Assembly: GCA_023362775.1 (NCBI GenBank)
Contig: JALMGJ010000003.1
Location: 184,657,225 to 184,721,224, forward strand
Reading direction: 5' to 3'
DNA: 64,000 nt
Source of the DNA: Charina bottae
Taxonomy: Eukaryota; Chordata; Lepidosauria; Squamata; Charinaidae
Shown here: piece by piece, positions 43,781 to 54,290 of the stretch
How the letters are laid out: each line of letters begins with the position of its first letter
Position numbering within the stretch: position 1 is the first letter of the stretch
Program-made: the position numbers and the translations under genes
The notes under the pieces: model-generated
What the model was told of the DNA's origin: nothing
The model's database searches: none
What the model saw: the letters and a program-made list of their open reading frames with translations, nothing else

Positions 43781-46056
43781 GTTGTTGTTGTTCAGTCGTT
43801 CAGTCGTGTCCGACTCTTCGTGACCTCATGGACCATAGCACGCCAGGCCTTCCTGTCCTCCACTATCTCTCGGAGTTTACTCAAATTCATGTTCATTACA
43901 TCGGTGATGCTATCTAACCATCTCATCCTCTGCTGTCCCCTTCTCCTTTTGCCCTCAGTCTTTCCCAGCATCAGGGTCTTTTCCAGTGAGTCCTCTCTTC
44001 TCATTAGGTGGCCAAAGTATTTGAGCTTCAGCTTCAGCATCTGTCCTTCCAATGAGCAGTCAGGGTTGATTTCCTTTAGGATTGACTGGTTTGACCTCCT
44101 TGCAGTCCAAGGGACTCTCAAGAGTCTTCTCCAGCACCACAGCTCAAAAGCATCAATTCTTCGGCGCTCAGCCTTCCTTATGGTCCAACTCTCACAGCCA
44201 TACATTGCTACTGGAAAAACCATAGCTTTAACTATACGGACCTTTGTCGGCAAGGTGATGTCTCTGCTTTTTAATATGCTGTCTAGGTTTGCCATAGCTT
44301 TCCTTCCAAGGAGCAAGCGTCTTTTAATTTCATGGCTGCAGTCACCGTCTGCGGTGATCTTGGAGCCCAAGAAAATAAAATCTGTCACTGCTTCCATTTC
44401 TTCCCCTTCTATTTGCCAGGAAGTGATGGGACCAGATGCCATGATCTGGGTTTTTTTAATGTTGAGTTTCAAGCCAGCTTTTGCACTCTCCTCTTTCACC
44501 CTCATCAAGAGGCTCTTTAGTTCCTCTTCACTTTCTGCCATTAGGGTGGTATCGTCTGCATATCTGAGGTTGTTGATATTTTTCCCGGCAATCTTAACTC
44601 CGGCTTGTGATTCATCCAGCCCGGCATTTCTCATGATGTACTCTGCATATAAGTTAAATAAGCAGGGTGATAATATACAGCCTTGTCGTACTCCTTTCCC
44701 AATTTTGAACCAGTCGGTTGTTCCATGTCCGGTTCTAACTGTTGCTTCTTGACCCACATACAGGTTTCTCAGGAGACAGGTAAGGTGGTCTGGTACTCCC
44801 ATCTCTTTAAGAATTTGCCACAGTTTGTTGTGATCCACACAATCAAAGGCTTTAGCGTAGTCAATGAAGCAGAAGTAGATGTTTTTCTGGAACTCTCTTG
44901 CTTTTTCCATGATCCAGCGAATGTTGGCAATCTGATCTCTAGTTCCTCTGCCTCTTCGAAACCCAGCTTGCACTTCTGGTAGTTCTCGGTTCACATGCTG
45001 CTGAAGCCTAGCTTGTAGGATTTTGAGCATAACCTTGCTGGCATGTGAAATGAGTGCAATTGTACGGTAGTTTGAACATTCTTTGGCATTGCCTTTCTTT
45101 GGAATTGGAACGTAAACTGACCTTTTCCAATCCTGTGGCCACTGTTGAGTTTTCCAAATTTGTTGGCATATTGAGTGCAGCACTTTAACAGCATCATCTT
45201 TTAGGATTTTAAATAGCTCAGCTGGGATACTGTCTTCTCCGCTAGCTTTGTTGTTAGTAATGCTTCCTAAGGCCCACTTGACTTCACTCTCTAGGATGTC
45301 CGGCTCAAGGTCAGTGACCACACCATCGTATTTATCAGGGATATTAAGATCTTTCTTGTATAGTTCTTCTGTGTATTCTTGCCACCTCTTCTTAATCTCT
45401 TCTGCTTCTGTTAGGTCCCTGCCTTTTTTGTCCTTTATCATGCCCATCTTTGCACAAAACGTTCCCTTGATATCTCCGATTTTCTTGAAGAGATCTCTAG
45501 TCTTCCCCATTCTATTGTTTTCCTCGATTTCTTTGCATTGTTCATTTAAGAAGGCCTTCTTATCTCTCCTTGCTATTCTCTGGAATTCTGCATTCAGTTG
45601 TTTATATCTTTCCCTTTCTCCCTTGCCTTTTGCTTCCCTTCTTTCCTCAGCTATTTGTAAAGCCTCATCAGTCAGCCACTTTGCTTTCTTGCATTTCTTT
45701 TTCTTTGGGATGGTTTTAGTTGCTGCCTCCTGTACAATGTTACGAACCTCCATCCATAGTTCTTCAGGCACTCTGTCTACCAGATCTAATCCTTTAAATC
45801 TATTCCTCACTTCCACTGTATATTCATAAGGGATATGATTTAGGTCATACCTGATTGGTCTAGTGGTTTTCTCTACATTCTTCAATTTAAGCCTAAATTT
45901 TGCAATAAGAAGCTCATGATCTGAGCCACAGTCAGCTCCAGGTCTTGTTTTTGCTGATTGTATAGAGCTTCTCCATCTTTGGCTGCAAAGTATATAATCA
46001 ATCTGATTTCGGTATTGACCATCTGGTGATGTCCATGTGTAGAGTCGTCTCATGCA
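43781..46056 (-). mobile_element. RTE-BovB LINE, 5'-truncated, 2.3 kb
   Basis: The 3' end lies at 43781-43830, with the BovB terminal signature on the plus strand: (GTT)n, TTCAGTCGTTCAGTCGTGTC, CGACTCTTCGTGACC. The 5' end is truncated inside the endonuclease at about 46056. No convincing target-site duplication was found. The coding frame is fully open, so the copy is young. Confidence 0.9.
43792..46053 (-). CDS. BovB endonuclease (C-term) and reverse transcriptase
   Basis: A 753-codon frame without a stop. Residues 1-55 are the end of the apurinic-type endonuclease, including IDYILCSQRW (18-27) and the conserved SDHELL (44-49). A basic linker follows (116-200), then RT motifs IPIPKKG-type (315-321), FCFIDYAKAFDCVD (394-407, first catalytic Asp), GVRQGCILSP (454-463) and RYADDT (497-502, catalytic YADD). 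The C-terminal region includes YGCESWT and LKYFGHLMRR, and the frame ends in KSRTRLND. About 200-250 N-terminal endonuclease residues of the usual protein are missing, and Met1 is an internal or chance Met, so it is unlikely to be made or to mobilise by itself. Intact RT coding suggests recent insertion. Confidence 0.9.
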   Translation of the reverse strand: MRRLYTWTSPDGQYRNQIDYILCSQRWRSSIQSAKTRPGADCGSDHELLIAKFRLKLKNVEKTTRPIRYDLNHIPYEYTVEVRNRFKGLDLVDRVPEELWMEVRNIVQEAATKTIPKKKKCKKAKWLTDEALQIAEERREAKGKGERERYKQLNAEFQRIARRDKKAFLNEQCKEIEENNRMGKTRDLFKKIGDIKGTFCAKMGMIKDKKGRDLTEAEEIKKRWQEYTEELYKKDLNIPDKYDGVVTDLEPDILESEVKWALGSITNNKASGEDSIPAELFKILKDDAVKVLHSICQQIWKTQQWPQDWKRSVYVPIPKKGNAKECSNYRTIALISHASKVMLKILQARLQQHVNRELPEVQAGFRRGRGTRDQIANIRWIMEKAREFQKNIYFCFIDYAKAFDCVDHNKLWQILKEMGVPDHLTCLLRNLYVGQEATVRTGHGTTDWFKIGKGVRQGCILSPCLFNLYAEYIMRNAGLDESQAGVKIAGKNINNLRYADDTTLMAESEEELKSLLMRVKEESAKAGLKLNIKKTQIMASGPITSWQIEGEEMEAVTDFIFLGSKITADGDCSHEIKRRLLLGRKAMANLDSILKSRDITLPTKVRIVKAMVFPVAMYGCESWTIRKAERRRIDAFELWCWRRLLRVPWTARRSNQSILKEINPDCSLEGQMLKLKLKYFGHLMRREDSLEKTLMLGKTEGKRRRGQQRMRWLDSITDVMNMNLSKLREIVEDRKAWRAMVHEVTKSRTRLND

Positions 46057-46594
46057 AAAGTAATTTGGACAAAAAACAGACTTGGTTCACCCAGCAGTAG
46101 AATCTGGTGGCTGTTGGAAACAAATGGAATGGAAGCATTCTTGAGGCCTGGAGTTGTATAAATGTCTGGAACATGGATTCTAGGATACACCCCCCCAAAA
46201 AATATTCATTTTAGAATTAAATCCACAAAATATATTCATGAAACTAAATAAAACATAGCATTTTAATTACACTGGACACTTTTCCATTACTTTGCAAATT
46301 TCGTGAGACAAATAGGAGCTTTGGGATAAATTTTTCGTATAAATTTTAGTGGGACTGAGCAAACAAGAGAGAACGTTACATTACCAAAACCTGTCTGGGC
46401 ATGGGGCAGGGAGGCAGGTGGTTCCCTGTCAGAGACATGCCCACCCAGATTTTGTGTGTGGCAGCAGCCGCAAGTTCAGGGCCAGGATGAGGTAATAGCT
46501 ATTGTTATATGAAAAACCCTGCTGGCTTTCACAGACTCTGTTCCAAAGGTAACTGGTTGTAAGGCCTTGTTTGTGAAGTTAACCATAGTTAATG
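46057..46594. other. No identified features
   Basis: Unique AT-rich sequence between the BovB copy and the next L2 fragment. Confidence 0.4.
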
Positions 46595-47236
46595 TGCTCT
46601 ATATTGAGGCTGCCCTTGAAGAGCATTTGGAAGCTGCAACTTGTCCAAAATGCAGTGGTGTGGGCAGTTCTGGGTGTTCCACCATATGCCCGTATAAAAT
46701 TGGCTTCCAGTGAGTTTCTGGATGCAATTCAAGGTGCTGGTTATCACCTATAAAACCCTACACAGCATAGAGCCAGGTTATTTGTGGGACCACCTGTTTC
46801 CAATAGTCTTTGCTTGCCCCACCAGAACTAACAGGGTAGGCATCCTCTAGGTCCCTTCTATTAAGCAATGTGGGACTGAAAGTCTGTGCCTTCTCTGCTG
46901 CAGTACCTGCCCTATGTAACAACATTGTCCCAGAGATTTCGATGGTCCCAACCTGCTGGTCTTTTAGAAAGACCTAGTTGTTTCCTTGGTCATTTGGGTC
47001 AGTATGTTAACCAAACCCTGCTGGTTTATTTTTTTATTGTGGTTTCTTTACTGATTATGAATCTGAAAAGTTTTTTAGACATGTGATATATAGAAAGTTT
47101 TTGGCTGTTTATTTTAACAAATTGTGTTGGGTTGTCTTTTGGTTTTAATCTTTTATTTGCAGCCTAGAGTCACTGCTATGAGATGGGCAGCCTTATAAAT
47201 TGTTTAAATAAATATATAAAAACAAACAAACAAATA
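46595..47236 (+). pseudogene. Decayed L2/CR1-clade LINE, 3' third
   Basis: The order of coding remnants matches other copies: GCCCTTGAAGAGCATTTGGA, AAGCTGCAACTTGTCCAAAA, TTCTGGATGCAATTCAAGGT, ACAGCATAGAGCCAGGTTAT, CTGCCCTATG and the 3' UTR CTAGAGTCACTGCTATGAGA, ending in (ATAAA)(AAAC)n. It has many stops and indels. Confidence 0.8.
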
Positions 47237-47511
47237 ACATATTCTGTTCTCACTCTGCAGCTGCTATTTTAAAAGCAAATATTGTACAATGAAATGTTTA
47301 TGCACATTTAAAGTCTAATAATATCCTGTTCAGTGCAGAAATCCACTGAACCATCCCTGACAGGTACTCAACCAGCCCTGTTTGAAAACCAGCTCCAACT
47401 TCTCCATCTTCCTCTTAAAATGGAATGCCTGGAAATGCACCAGATGTAGTCTAACCGGTAGAGGGTGCAATGTGACTATTACTTCCAATGGTCTGGATGG
47501 AATGTTTTTCT

Positions 47512-47522
47512 TAATGCATATT
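47512..47522. repeat. Target-site duplication, left (BovB copy 2)
   Basis: TAATGCATATT, repeated exactly at 48212-48222. Confidence 0.85.
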
Positions 47523-48211
47523 GTTGTTTTTGTTCAGTCGTTTAGTCATGTCCGACTCTTCGTGACCTCATGGACCATAGCATGCCAGGCCTTCCTGTCC
47601 TGCACTGTCTCCTGGAGTTTACTCAAATTCATGTTCGTTACATCGGTGATGCTATCTAACCATCTCATCCTCTGCCGTCCCCTTCTCCTTTTGTCTCCAG
47701 TCTTTCCCAGCATCAGGGTCTTTTCCAGTGAGTCCTCTCTTCTCATTAGGTGGCCAAAGTATTTGAGCTTCAGCTTCAGCATCTGTCCTTCCAATGAGCA
47801 GTCAGGGTTGATTTCCTTTAGGATTGACTGGTTTGATCTCCTTGCAGTCCAAGGGACTCTCAAGAGTCTTCTCCAGCACCACAGCTCAAAAGCATCAATT
47901 CTTCGGCGCTCAGCCTTCCTTATGGTCCAACTCTCACAGCCATACATTACTACTGGGAAAACCATAGCTTTAATTATACGGACCTTTGTCGGCAAGGTGA
48001 TGTCTTTGCTTTTTAATATGCTGTCTAGGTTTGCCATAGCTTTCCTCCCAAGAAGCAAGCGTCTTTTAATTTCATGGCTGCGGTCACCAGCTGCGGTGAT
48101 CTTGGAGCCCAAGAAAATAAAATCTGTCACTGCTTCCATTTCTTCCCCTTCTATTTGCCAGGAAGTGATGGGACTAGATGCCATGATCTGAGTTTTTTTT
48201 TTAATGTTGAG
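47523..48211 (-). mobile_element. RTE-BovB LINE, 3' end, 689 bp
   Basis: A severely 5'-truncated BovB copy that includes the last ~210 codons and the 3' terminus, more than 95% identical by eye to the corresponding part of 43.8-46.0 kb. An 11-bp perfect duplication flanks it. Confidence 0.9.
47546..48184 (-). pseudogene. BovB C-terminal coding fragment
   Basis: 212 codons from ASSPITSWQIEGEEME to KSRT, open throughout. It lacks all catalytic RT motifs (it begins downstream of YADD), so it cannot be functional. It differs from the 43.8-kb copy at scattered residues only, consistent with two young insertions of one family. Confidence 0.85.
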
Positions 48212-48249
48212 TAATGCATATTAGTTTTTATAAAAGTTGCTTCATTATA

Positions 48250-48780
48250 CTATGCCCAAGTTCTACTAATGCTCCATGAAAACACCCAGATCTTTCTTCA
48301 GCCAACTGCCATCAAACCAGGTGCTGTACTTGTGCATCTCATTTATCCTGCCCAGATGCAGGACCTTACACTTATCACAGTTCAACGTCATCATGTTGAA
48401 CTTAGTGCAATGTGAAAGGTTGTCAAAGGCATTTTGAACTGTGATGTTTTTTTCTTCTAAAGTATTAGCCAATTCCACTGCTTTGGTGGCATCTGCATTC
48501 TGGATAATATTATATTCCCTTATATTATTATATCCCCATATATACTGTATGCTCCCTTATATTGCATTATTTATAAAGAGGTTGAATTGTGGGCCAAGGA
48601 AGAAGCCCTGTGAGACACCATATGACACTTCCTCCAAGACAATGAAGAACAGTTTATTGGACAGCTTTGGGTACATTTGTTCAATCAGTTGCAAATCCAC
48701 CAGACTGCAGAACTCTCTATCCCTCATTTATCCTACTTGTCCGTAAGGCAATAATGAAGGATTTGTATGCGGTATGTCCA
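48250..48780 (-). pseudogene. CR1 LINE, internal/3' region (reverse strand)
   Basis: The plus-strand blocks CCAGATGCAGGACCTTACAC, AGAAGCCCTGTGAGACACCA and the complement of a frame with CDKCKVLHLGRINEMHKYS (the segment after YADD in CR1-type RT) identify a CR1-clade copy on the minus strand. It is decayed, and the open frame at 48266-48478 is only a remnant. Confidence 0.65.
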
Positions 48781-49060
48781 GTGAATCTGCTTACAAGTGA
48801 ATGAAACGGGCTGAATTTACAACTTTGAGATAAGCTTGATGGATTAATTACAACCATAAACCAGATAGTACTGTCACTGGTGAAGCCAGGGCACTGCCCT
48901 GTTCTGGTTGCATCACTCACAGCTTGCTAATTTCTCTGGCATTCCTTCACCACCCTCTGCTGCTTTCCAGTTCACCACTACCCTTCTCTGCTTTAAAGGT
49001 CGGGGCACCACTGGGTTTCATACAGTAAAGCAGGCACTATTTAATGAAAATATGATATAT
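48781..49060. other. No identified features
   Basis: No recognised repeats, except that the CR1 copy may extend further right. Confidence 0.35.
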
Positions 49061-49074
49061 GGGTTTGTTCGATA

Positions 49075-49350
49075 ATTAGAAAAAATAGCAGATGATAGAA
49101 AAAATGAAAGTTATGTTGTAACCATAGAGTAAGAGTTAATTTAAATTTATACCTGTAACTGTTGTAAAAGAAAACCGGAAGTCATTTCTTTATATTTCTT
49201 TTTTCTTTCTTTTTTTTTTCTGCACTTTTGGCTTTGTTCTTTCTTTCATTACTTTTTCTCTTTCCCTCATCTCAAATATTAGTTTCTGTTAGTTTTTATC
49301 TTTTTTGTTTAAAAAATTAATAACGTGATTATGAAAAAAAAAGAAAAGAC
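49075..49350 (+). mobile_element. L1-type 3' UTR, 5'-truncated
   Basis: It resembles 32770-32985: TTTAAATTTATACCTGTAAC, GGAAGTCATTTCTTTATATT, a T/C-rich tract and a final A-rich AAAAAAAAAGAAAAG. There is no coding sequence. Confidence 0.65.
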
Positions 49351-49446
49351 ATTGTTGGGCTAGATACACTATTAATATAGGGCAGCAATGCATCTGGGAG
49401 GCATGAATTATTGCTGTATTATCTGAAGAATCTCATTAATATCTAG

Positions 49447-49630
49447 GTATGCTCAGCTAGGTAGCATCAAGCCTATCTTGACTGATCTCAAAAAACTAAG
49501 TAGAATTAGACCTGTTAATCCTTGGATGGGACTCCACCAGGAAGCCTCAGGACTCTTGGCTAAACTGGGAAGTTAAAAAATCCCAGAAGAAAGCAATGGC
49601 AAACTACTTATTTGGCCTGAAGTCACTAGC
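49447..49630 (+). mobile_element. 5S-rRNA-derived SINE (SINE3 type), diverged
   Basis: 49470-49550 resembles vertebrate 5S rRNA with its internal Pol III control region: GATCTCAAAAAACTAAGTAG (5S: GATCTCGGAAGCTAAGCAGG), then GACCTGTTAATCCTTGGATG and GGACTCCACCAGGAAG. A non-5S tail with GAAAGCAATGGCAAACTACT follows, as in 5S-derived SINEs. It is old, and the promoter is probably inactive. Confidence 0.65.
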
Positions 49631-51387
49631 GATGCATGAACTCGCTGAAGCACAGCATGCCTCTATTTTGTATCTATACACTATCATTTTGTTTTCACCA
49701 AGTTCTAGCGAGTCAGGAGAAAATGCATTTGCTGTTTCCATGTACAATGTCATAGAATCTCTTAGTTACCCAAAACATAAATGTCCATTGTTTCCTAATT
49801 CCATGAAAGCAATATCCTTCCACACATCAGTTAGCCATTTACATCCCTGACTTCTTGACATCCATGACTTCCTGTGTAACCCATTAGTTGGTACTGACAG
49901 TCTTCCCCCTATGGCCAAGCATTTCCTTTGTTTAGAAGCACAGAGTTATCTGGAAATCACACTTAGGAAATACTCTGGATTTTATCTTAGAAGTACCTGA
50001 GTTCACTCTTTGCTTTAAGCTGTTGGAAGGAAATCTTACCAGGTCTGTTCCGAGCTGGGAAGGAAAGTTCTTAGGCAATTGCTTGAACAGAGATAATTTT
50101 ATTTTCCAAGAGCATGTACAGAGTCTGCTGGTTGGAGGTGGCCATGTTTGTATGAGCAGGGGTGTGTGTCTAATGCAATATACAGTATGTGTACCTTCCA
50201 ACAAAGCCATAATGTAAACTGCTGATTTTTTGGTTTAGCATGTTACGTAAAACCATCAAATTGCAGAAAGGAAAAGGGGAACTTCTTATAACAATAATAC
50301 TTCCAAATGCATAGATTGAGATAACCAGGAAAATTTCTCATGGCTATTAAATAACTATTATTTGTTTTTTGTTTCTTAAAGCAAAGTCTCTATGCTGAAA
50401 GGAATAATATATTATTATATTATATTATATTATATTATATTATATTATATTATATTATTATATTAATATAATTAATATAATAATATCAGTTTGTCAACAA
50501 CTTCTGATTTTGTTCATTGTCAAACCTGTGTATTTTTCATCACATAAAAGTATGGGAATATTTTAAAATGGACTATGACATATCTGTAACTTTTATATGC
50601 AGTTTTCAACCTTGGTCTGTATATGGTAAGTATATACTGATAGGTTGTAATTTTTTTTAAAAAAAGATAAGTTTGCTTCACGTAGCAAAAGTGTTTCAAT
50701 GTCAAATAAGCTTCTTGTATATGATGCTGATTATATTTGCAGTCTTAATCTGAGTCTGCTTGAATCAGCAAAAATAGCATTTAATTGTTAGAGACTTCTC
50801 CAATGTTAAAAAATATAGAATTGCTGAATATTGCAGCAAGGCTGTGATGGTGACCCATAATGAATTAGAGCAGAAGATAATATTAGGATCATATTCCTTT
50901 TCTGAATCCAGGAAGATAATCTGAAGTTAAGACTATTGCCATTTTCCTCTTCACATATTTATCATGAATATCAGCCTCTTGAGCTCATTTGGGGGATGGG
51001 GGGCAGCCATTATTCACAGATTGCCAAATGGTAAATTGTTGTTTACCATTTAAGTAAAATCCCAACAGTTTACATCAACATGGTGGGTTTTTCAGTGACC
51101 TGAACTAGAATATATATTAGAGTATGTGTACTTTAGTATATACTACATGGATATAAGCATTGAAAGATTTTATATACATAGATAAGGAAATATACTTAGG
51201 ACTTGCATGTTAATCTAATTACAAAGTCAGATTCCAAATGTTCTATATGAAGGTACAAACTTGGTAAAATATTTTCCCCTGACTTAAAAGAAGGTGATGT
51301 AAGGTTTTGTTTGTTTTGTTTTATTTTGTTTTCTTAAACCTCTTGTTATCATCAGGCCACTTCTTATTATGTGAAGAAGTCATAATA
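49631..51387. other. No identified genes
   Basis: Contains a TATTA repeat at 50405-50480. The rest is AT-rich without recognised features. Confidence 0.4.
50405..50480 (+). repeat. (TATTA)n microsatellite
   Basis: About ten tandem TATTA-type units that grade into TTAATATAA. Confidence 0.9.
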
Positions 51388-51605
51388 ATTCATAGAGCAC
51401 AGCGTTGGAAGGGTCTATTTAGGTCATCAAGTCCAAATCTGGCTTAGGAATTAGGAATCCAAATTAAAACATCCTAGAAAAATGGCTATCTAGACTCTGC
51501 TTAAATGCATCCAATCAATGGGATCCCACCACCTCTCTGATTTCTCTGAGTCGTTCTTAGTGTGGAGCCCAGAACTGGAGTACTAAAATTGATTTTACTA
51601 TTTTT
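51388..51605 (-). mobile_element. CR1 LINE 3' end with internal deletion (reverse strand)
   Basis: Plus-strand blocks: TTCATAGAGCACAGCGTTGG, GTCATCAAGTCCAAATCTGG, CTAGACTCTGCTTAAATGCA, then directly TGTGGAGCCCAGAACTGGAG. The middle seen in the 8.5-kb copy is missing. Confidence 0.65.
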
Positions 51606-54035
51606 ATCATTCTTTAAGACTCAGGCCTAAGTTCTACAACTGCTGTCCTGATTGGTCAATGCTCCCAAGTCCTGCGCCATCCAATAGCAGTTCCCATGGC
51701 TATTTATGAATATTCAGTTTCAGCTTTGGAGATGATAGATGCCATGGTGATGGCGGTTATTACAGTTAACCAGCTATTTCTGGGTTCTGCCAGCTATGAG
51801 GTCAAAAGTGGACTCCTTAGTCACTCACTGCAAGCACTGCCATTCCATAGCAGCACTGATCAAGGACAGAGCTGGCTGTACATAGATTACTTCCTCTCAC
51901 TTCAACCCTGTGCCCCCTCCAGATCTGTAATCCATCTTGTGGACTACATATGAACACTGATTTAGTGCTCTTTCAGAAGAACGCTAGGCCAATGTTCTGA
52001 AATAGCCCTACAGACAGGTAAAGGGCATGGAGGAAGGGTTTAAAGGAGCATCAAAAGAGCTGCTTCCTGCTTTATCCTGTGCCCAGGCTTAGCACTGGCC
52101 ACATAGCAGCTAGACAACTTAACCAGTTCCAAACATATGCCTGCCCACCCTGCATTAAGGAGACTGATTAGTGGTTGCTTTTTCCACTGGCAGTTGATGG
52201 AGACAAGAAACATCCAAGGGAATCCATTAATCTCTTTCCTTAATTTTGCCCTTAGAAAACAGATAAGGATTGCACCATTTGACAGCCTTGTTACCGTAGC
52301 AGAAGGAGTATTGGCGGTGGAGGCAACACAGTTTCTGTCAGCATACTTTTCTACCAGCTCAAGGACTGGTGGATAACACTTTAAGTCAGCCATCTATCAG
52401 AGGCCTTTGTCTCCGCTGCAAATATTTCACAGGTTATGCAGACAGTAAGTGGCCAAATGCATTTTCTGTTCCAACATACCATCCATCAAATGTTCTCCAA
52501 AGGAAGGCTTATCTTGTGCAAAATCATATGTCCTTTTAAAAGAAGGCAAAGATCTTTTATTTATTCAAACTTTTGACCATATAGTTTTATCTTGATATTT
52601 TTGCGATATACACACATATGCACATGCACATGCACATACAGTACACATACACATACACACTCATACACCTTTGTTATATACTGAGAGGCATTATCTAAAT
52701 CAAAGGTTGAGATATGATGGTGTTCTTTTGCCCCATTCTGGGGTTTGTTTGGTTTTGTGTTTTGTTAGGGAGGGGGAACATTTGAAGTAAATCCCAAGCA
52801 GTAAACAGGGCAAAATGATTTCAGCTATCAAAATGGGAAGAAAAGGGGCTTCCCATGACAACAGGCTGTATGGTTTTCTGCTGAAAGACTTTGAGCATGC
52901 CAAAATTAATCCCTAAATTGTGATTTGTAAATTTGGGGCTGTTGGACATGTGATTTCAGTTGCACTAACCCTTTTGCACCTCACAACCTAGTAACCACAA
53001 GGGGCAGTTGGGTTTAGAGAAAAAGTTAGGCAGTTCTTCTGTGTGCTGCTTTATATCTCACTCTGGTGCTGTTGGTGGGATTGTTTTCCATTTTTATGGC
53101 CTTGAACACCACATTTTGTTCCATGTCTAGATAGCTTTGGACTGAGATCCTCAGAAAGCACATTTGTGTACATGTGCCACATGGAAAACTACTTTTGGTA
53201 CAGAGATTCAAAAGCAGTTTGGGGGAAAGTACTAATGAACTTAAGGCTGTAATCCTATTGACATTCATTCATTCCACTTGTATAATGCCAACTTCCATAT
53301 AACTGAATTAAGCACTGTTACATTTATATCTTTTTGAGCTTTTCAAATGTCCCATGCAAATTAGTTGATAGACTGAAATCAGATGGTCCCTAATGTGTAG
53401 ATTTTGTTTTTTGATTGGACAATGTAACAATGTTTAGCAAATGCATATAGAATTAGAATTACTTAATAGATGATTACATCTATAGTGAGGTAACTCCAAA
53501 TGTGGTTTTGAATTTTGAACATGCAATTCTGAGTGCAATGATGCCATCACATTATGTTAAATTTATGTAGCCCGCTGGCATATACAGTAAACACTGTCAT
53601 TTTCTTACACATGTACTTCTCACTCTAAGCTTGCAAATTCCTAAACCTGCATTTTATCTCTTCTTTTATGACGTCATTTATCTATTATTCCCATGGCATC
53701 TTTAGCTGTATAGTGTATTTTTTAATCAGGAACTTAATCAAGAAGAATAAGGTATTCTGTTCGTGGTGCAACAAAAAAGCAATTGTTTTGTGCACATGAA
53801 GGAGCTGTTGTCAGATCCTAAAAATATTGATTAATATTCCCTATAATGTTATTTCCCAAAAGGAGGAGATGGCTACCAGGAATGCAAAAAAATCAACATT
53901 CAGGGATTTATAAGCAAATACACATGAACTGAACTAAGTAAACAAAGTTGTGCACCTTTTGGGGGAAGGAGGGGCTGACAAAAAGAAAATTAATTTCATT
54001 CAGTGTAAACAAACTTAAATGCAATGAACTTTAAA
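51606..54035. other. No identified features
   Basis: A 117-codon minus-strand frame (52040-52393) and a 79-codon plus frame overlap here. Neither shows a domain that I know. The stretch 51650-52400 is less AT-rich than its surroundings. Confidence 0.4.
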
Positions 54036-54290
54036 AAAAATTATTGAAGTTCTTCAACAGAATTAAAAACAGTACAAATTTTGAATTAAAGAAGAATAAA
54101 GAAAAGTATTAAGAAAGTGAAAAAGAAATATAGAAAAAGAAAAGAAAAATTCTAAAGAAGTGGCTTCTGATCTTGACAGTGGTTATAGATACATTTATAT
54201 TTTACCCGCTCAGTTATATGTATTGAACCTAAATTCATTATATCATTAACATATTATAGTTTGGTGGCAAGTTTGGCGGCGGGTCAGATG
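54036..54290 (-). mobile_element. L1-type 3' UTR (reverse strand)
   Basis: The complement of the 32.8-kb 3' UTR, including AAGTGGCTTCTGATCTTGAC, TACATTTATATTTTACCCGC and an A/G-rich tract. It is 5'-truncated. Confidence 0.65.

Noticed and set aside
43820..44752. 310-codon plus-strand ORF
   Set aside because: It is antisense to the BovB reverse transcriptase frame, as are the plus-strand ORFs at 45248-45829 and 47382-48191.
43765..46070. Target-site duplication for the long BovB copy
   Set aside because: CATGAACATTTATA on the left and CATGCAAAAGTAAT on the right agree only weakly, no better than expected by chance in AT-rich DNA.
52040..52393. 117-codon minus-strand ORF as a possible host exon
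   Set aside because: No domain, splice-site context or similarity that I recognise. The overlapping plus-strand frame is also open, and the length is compatible with chance in this less AT-rich patch.
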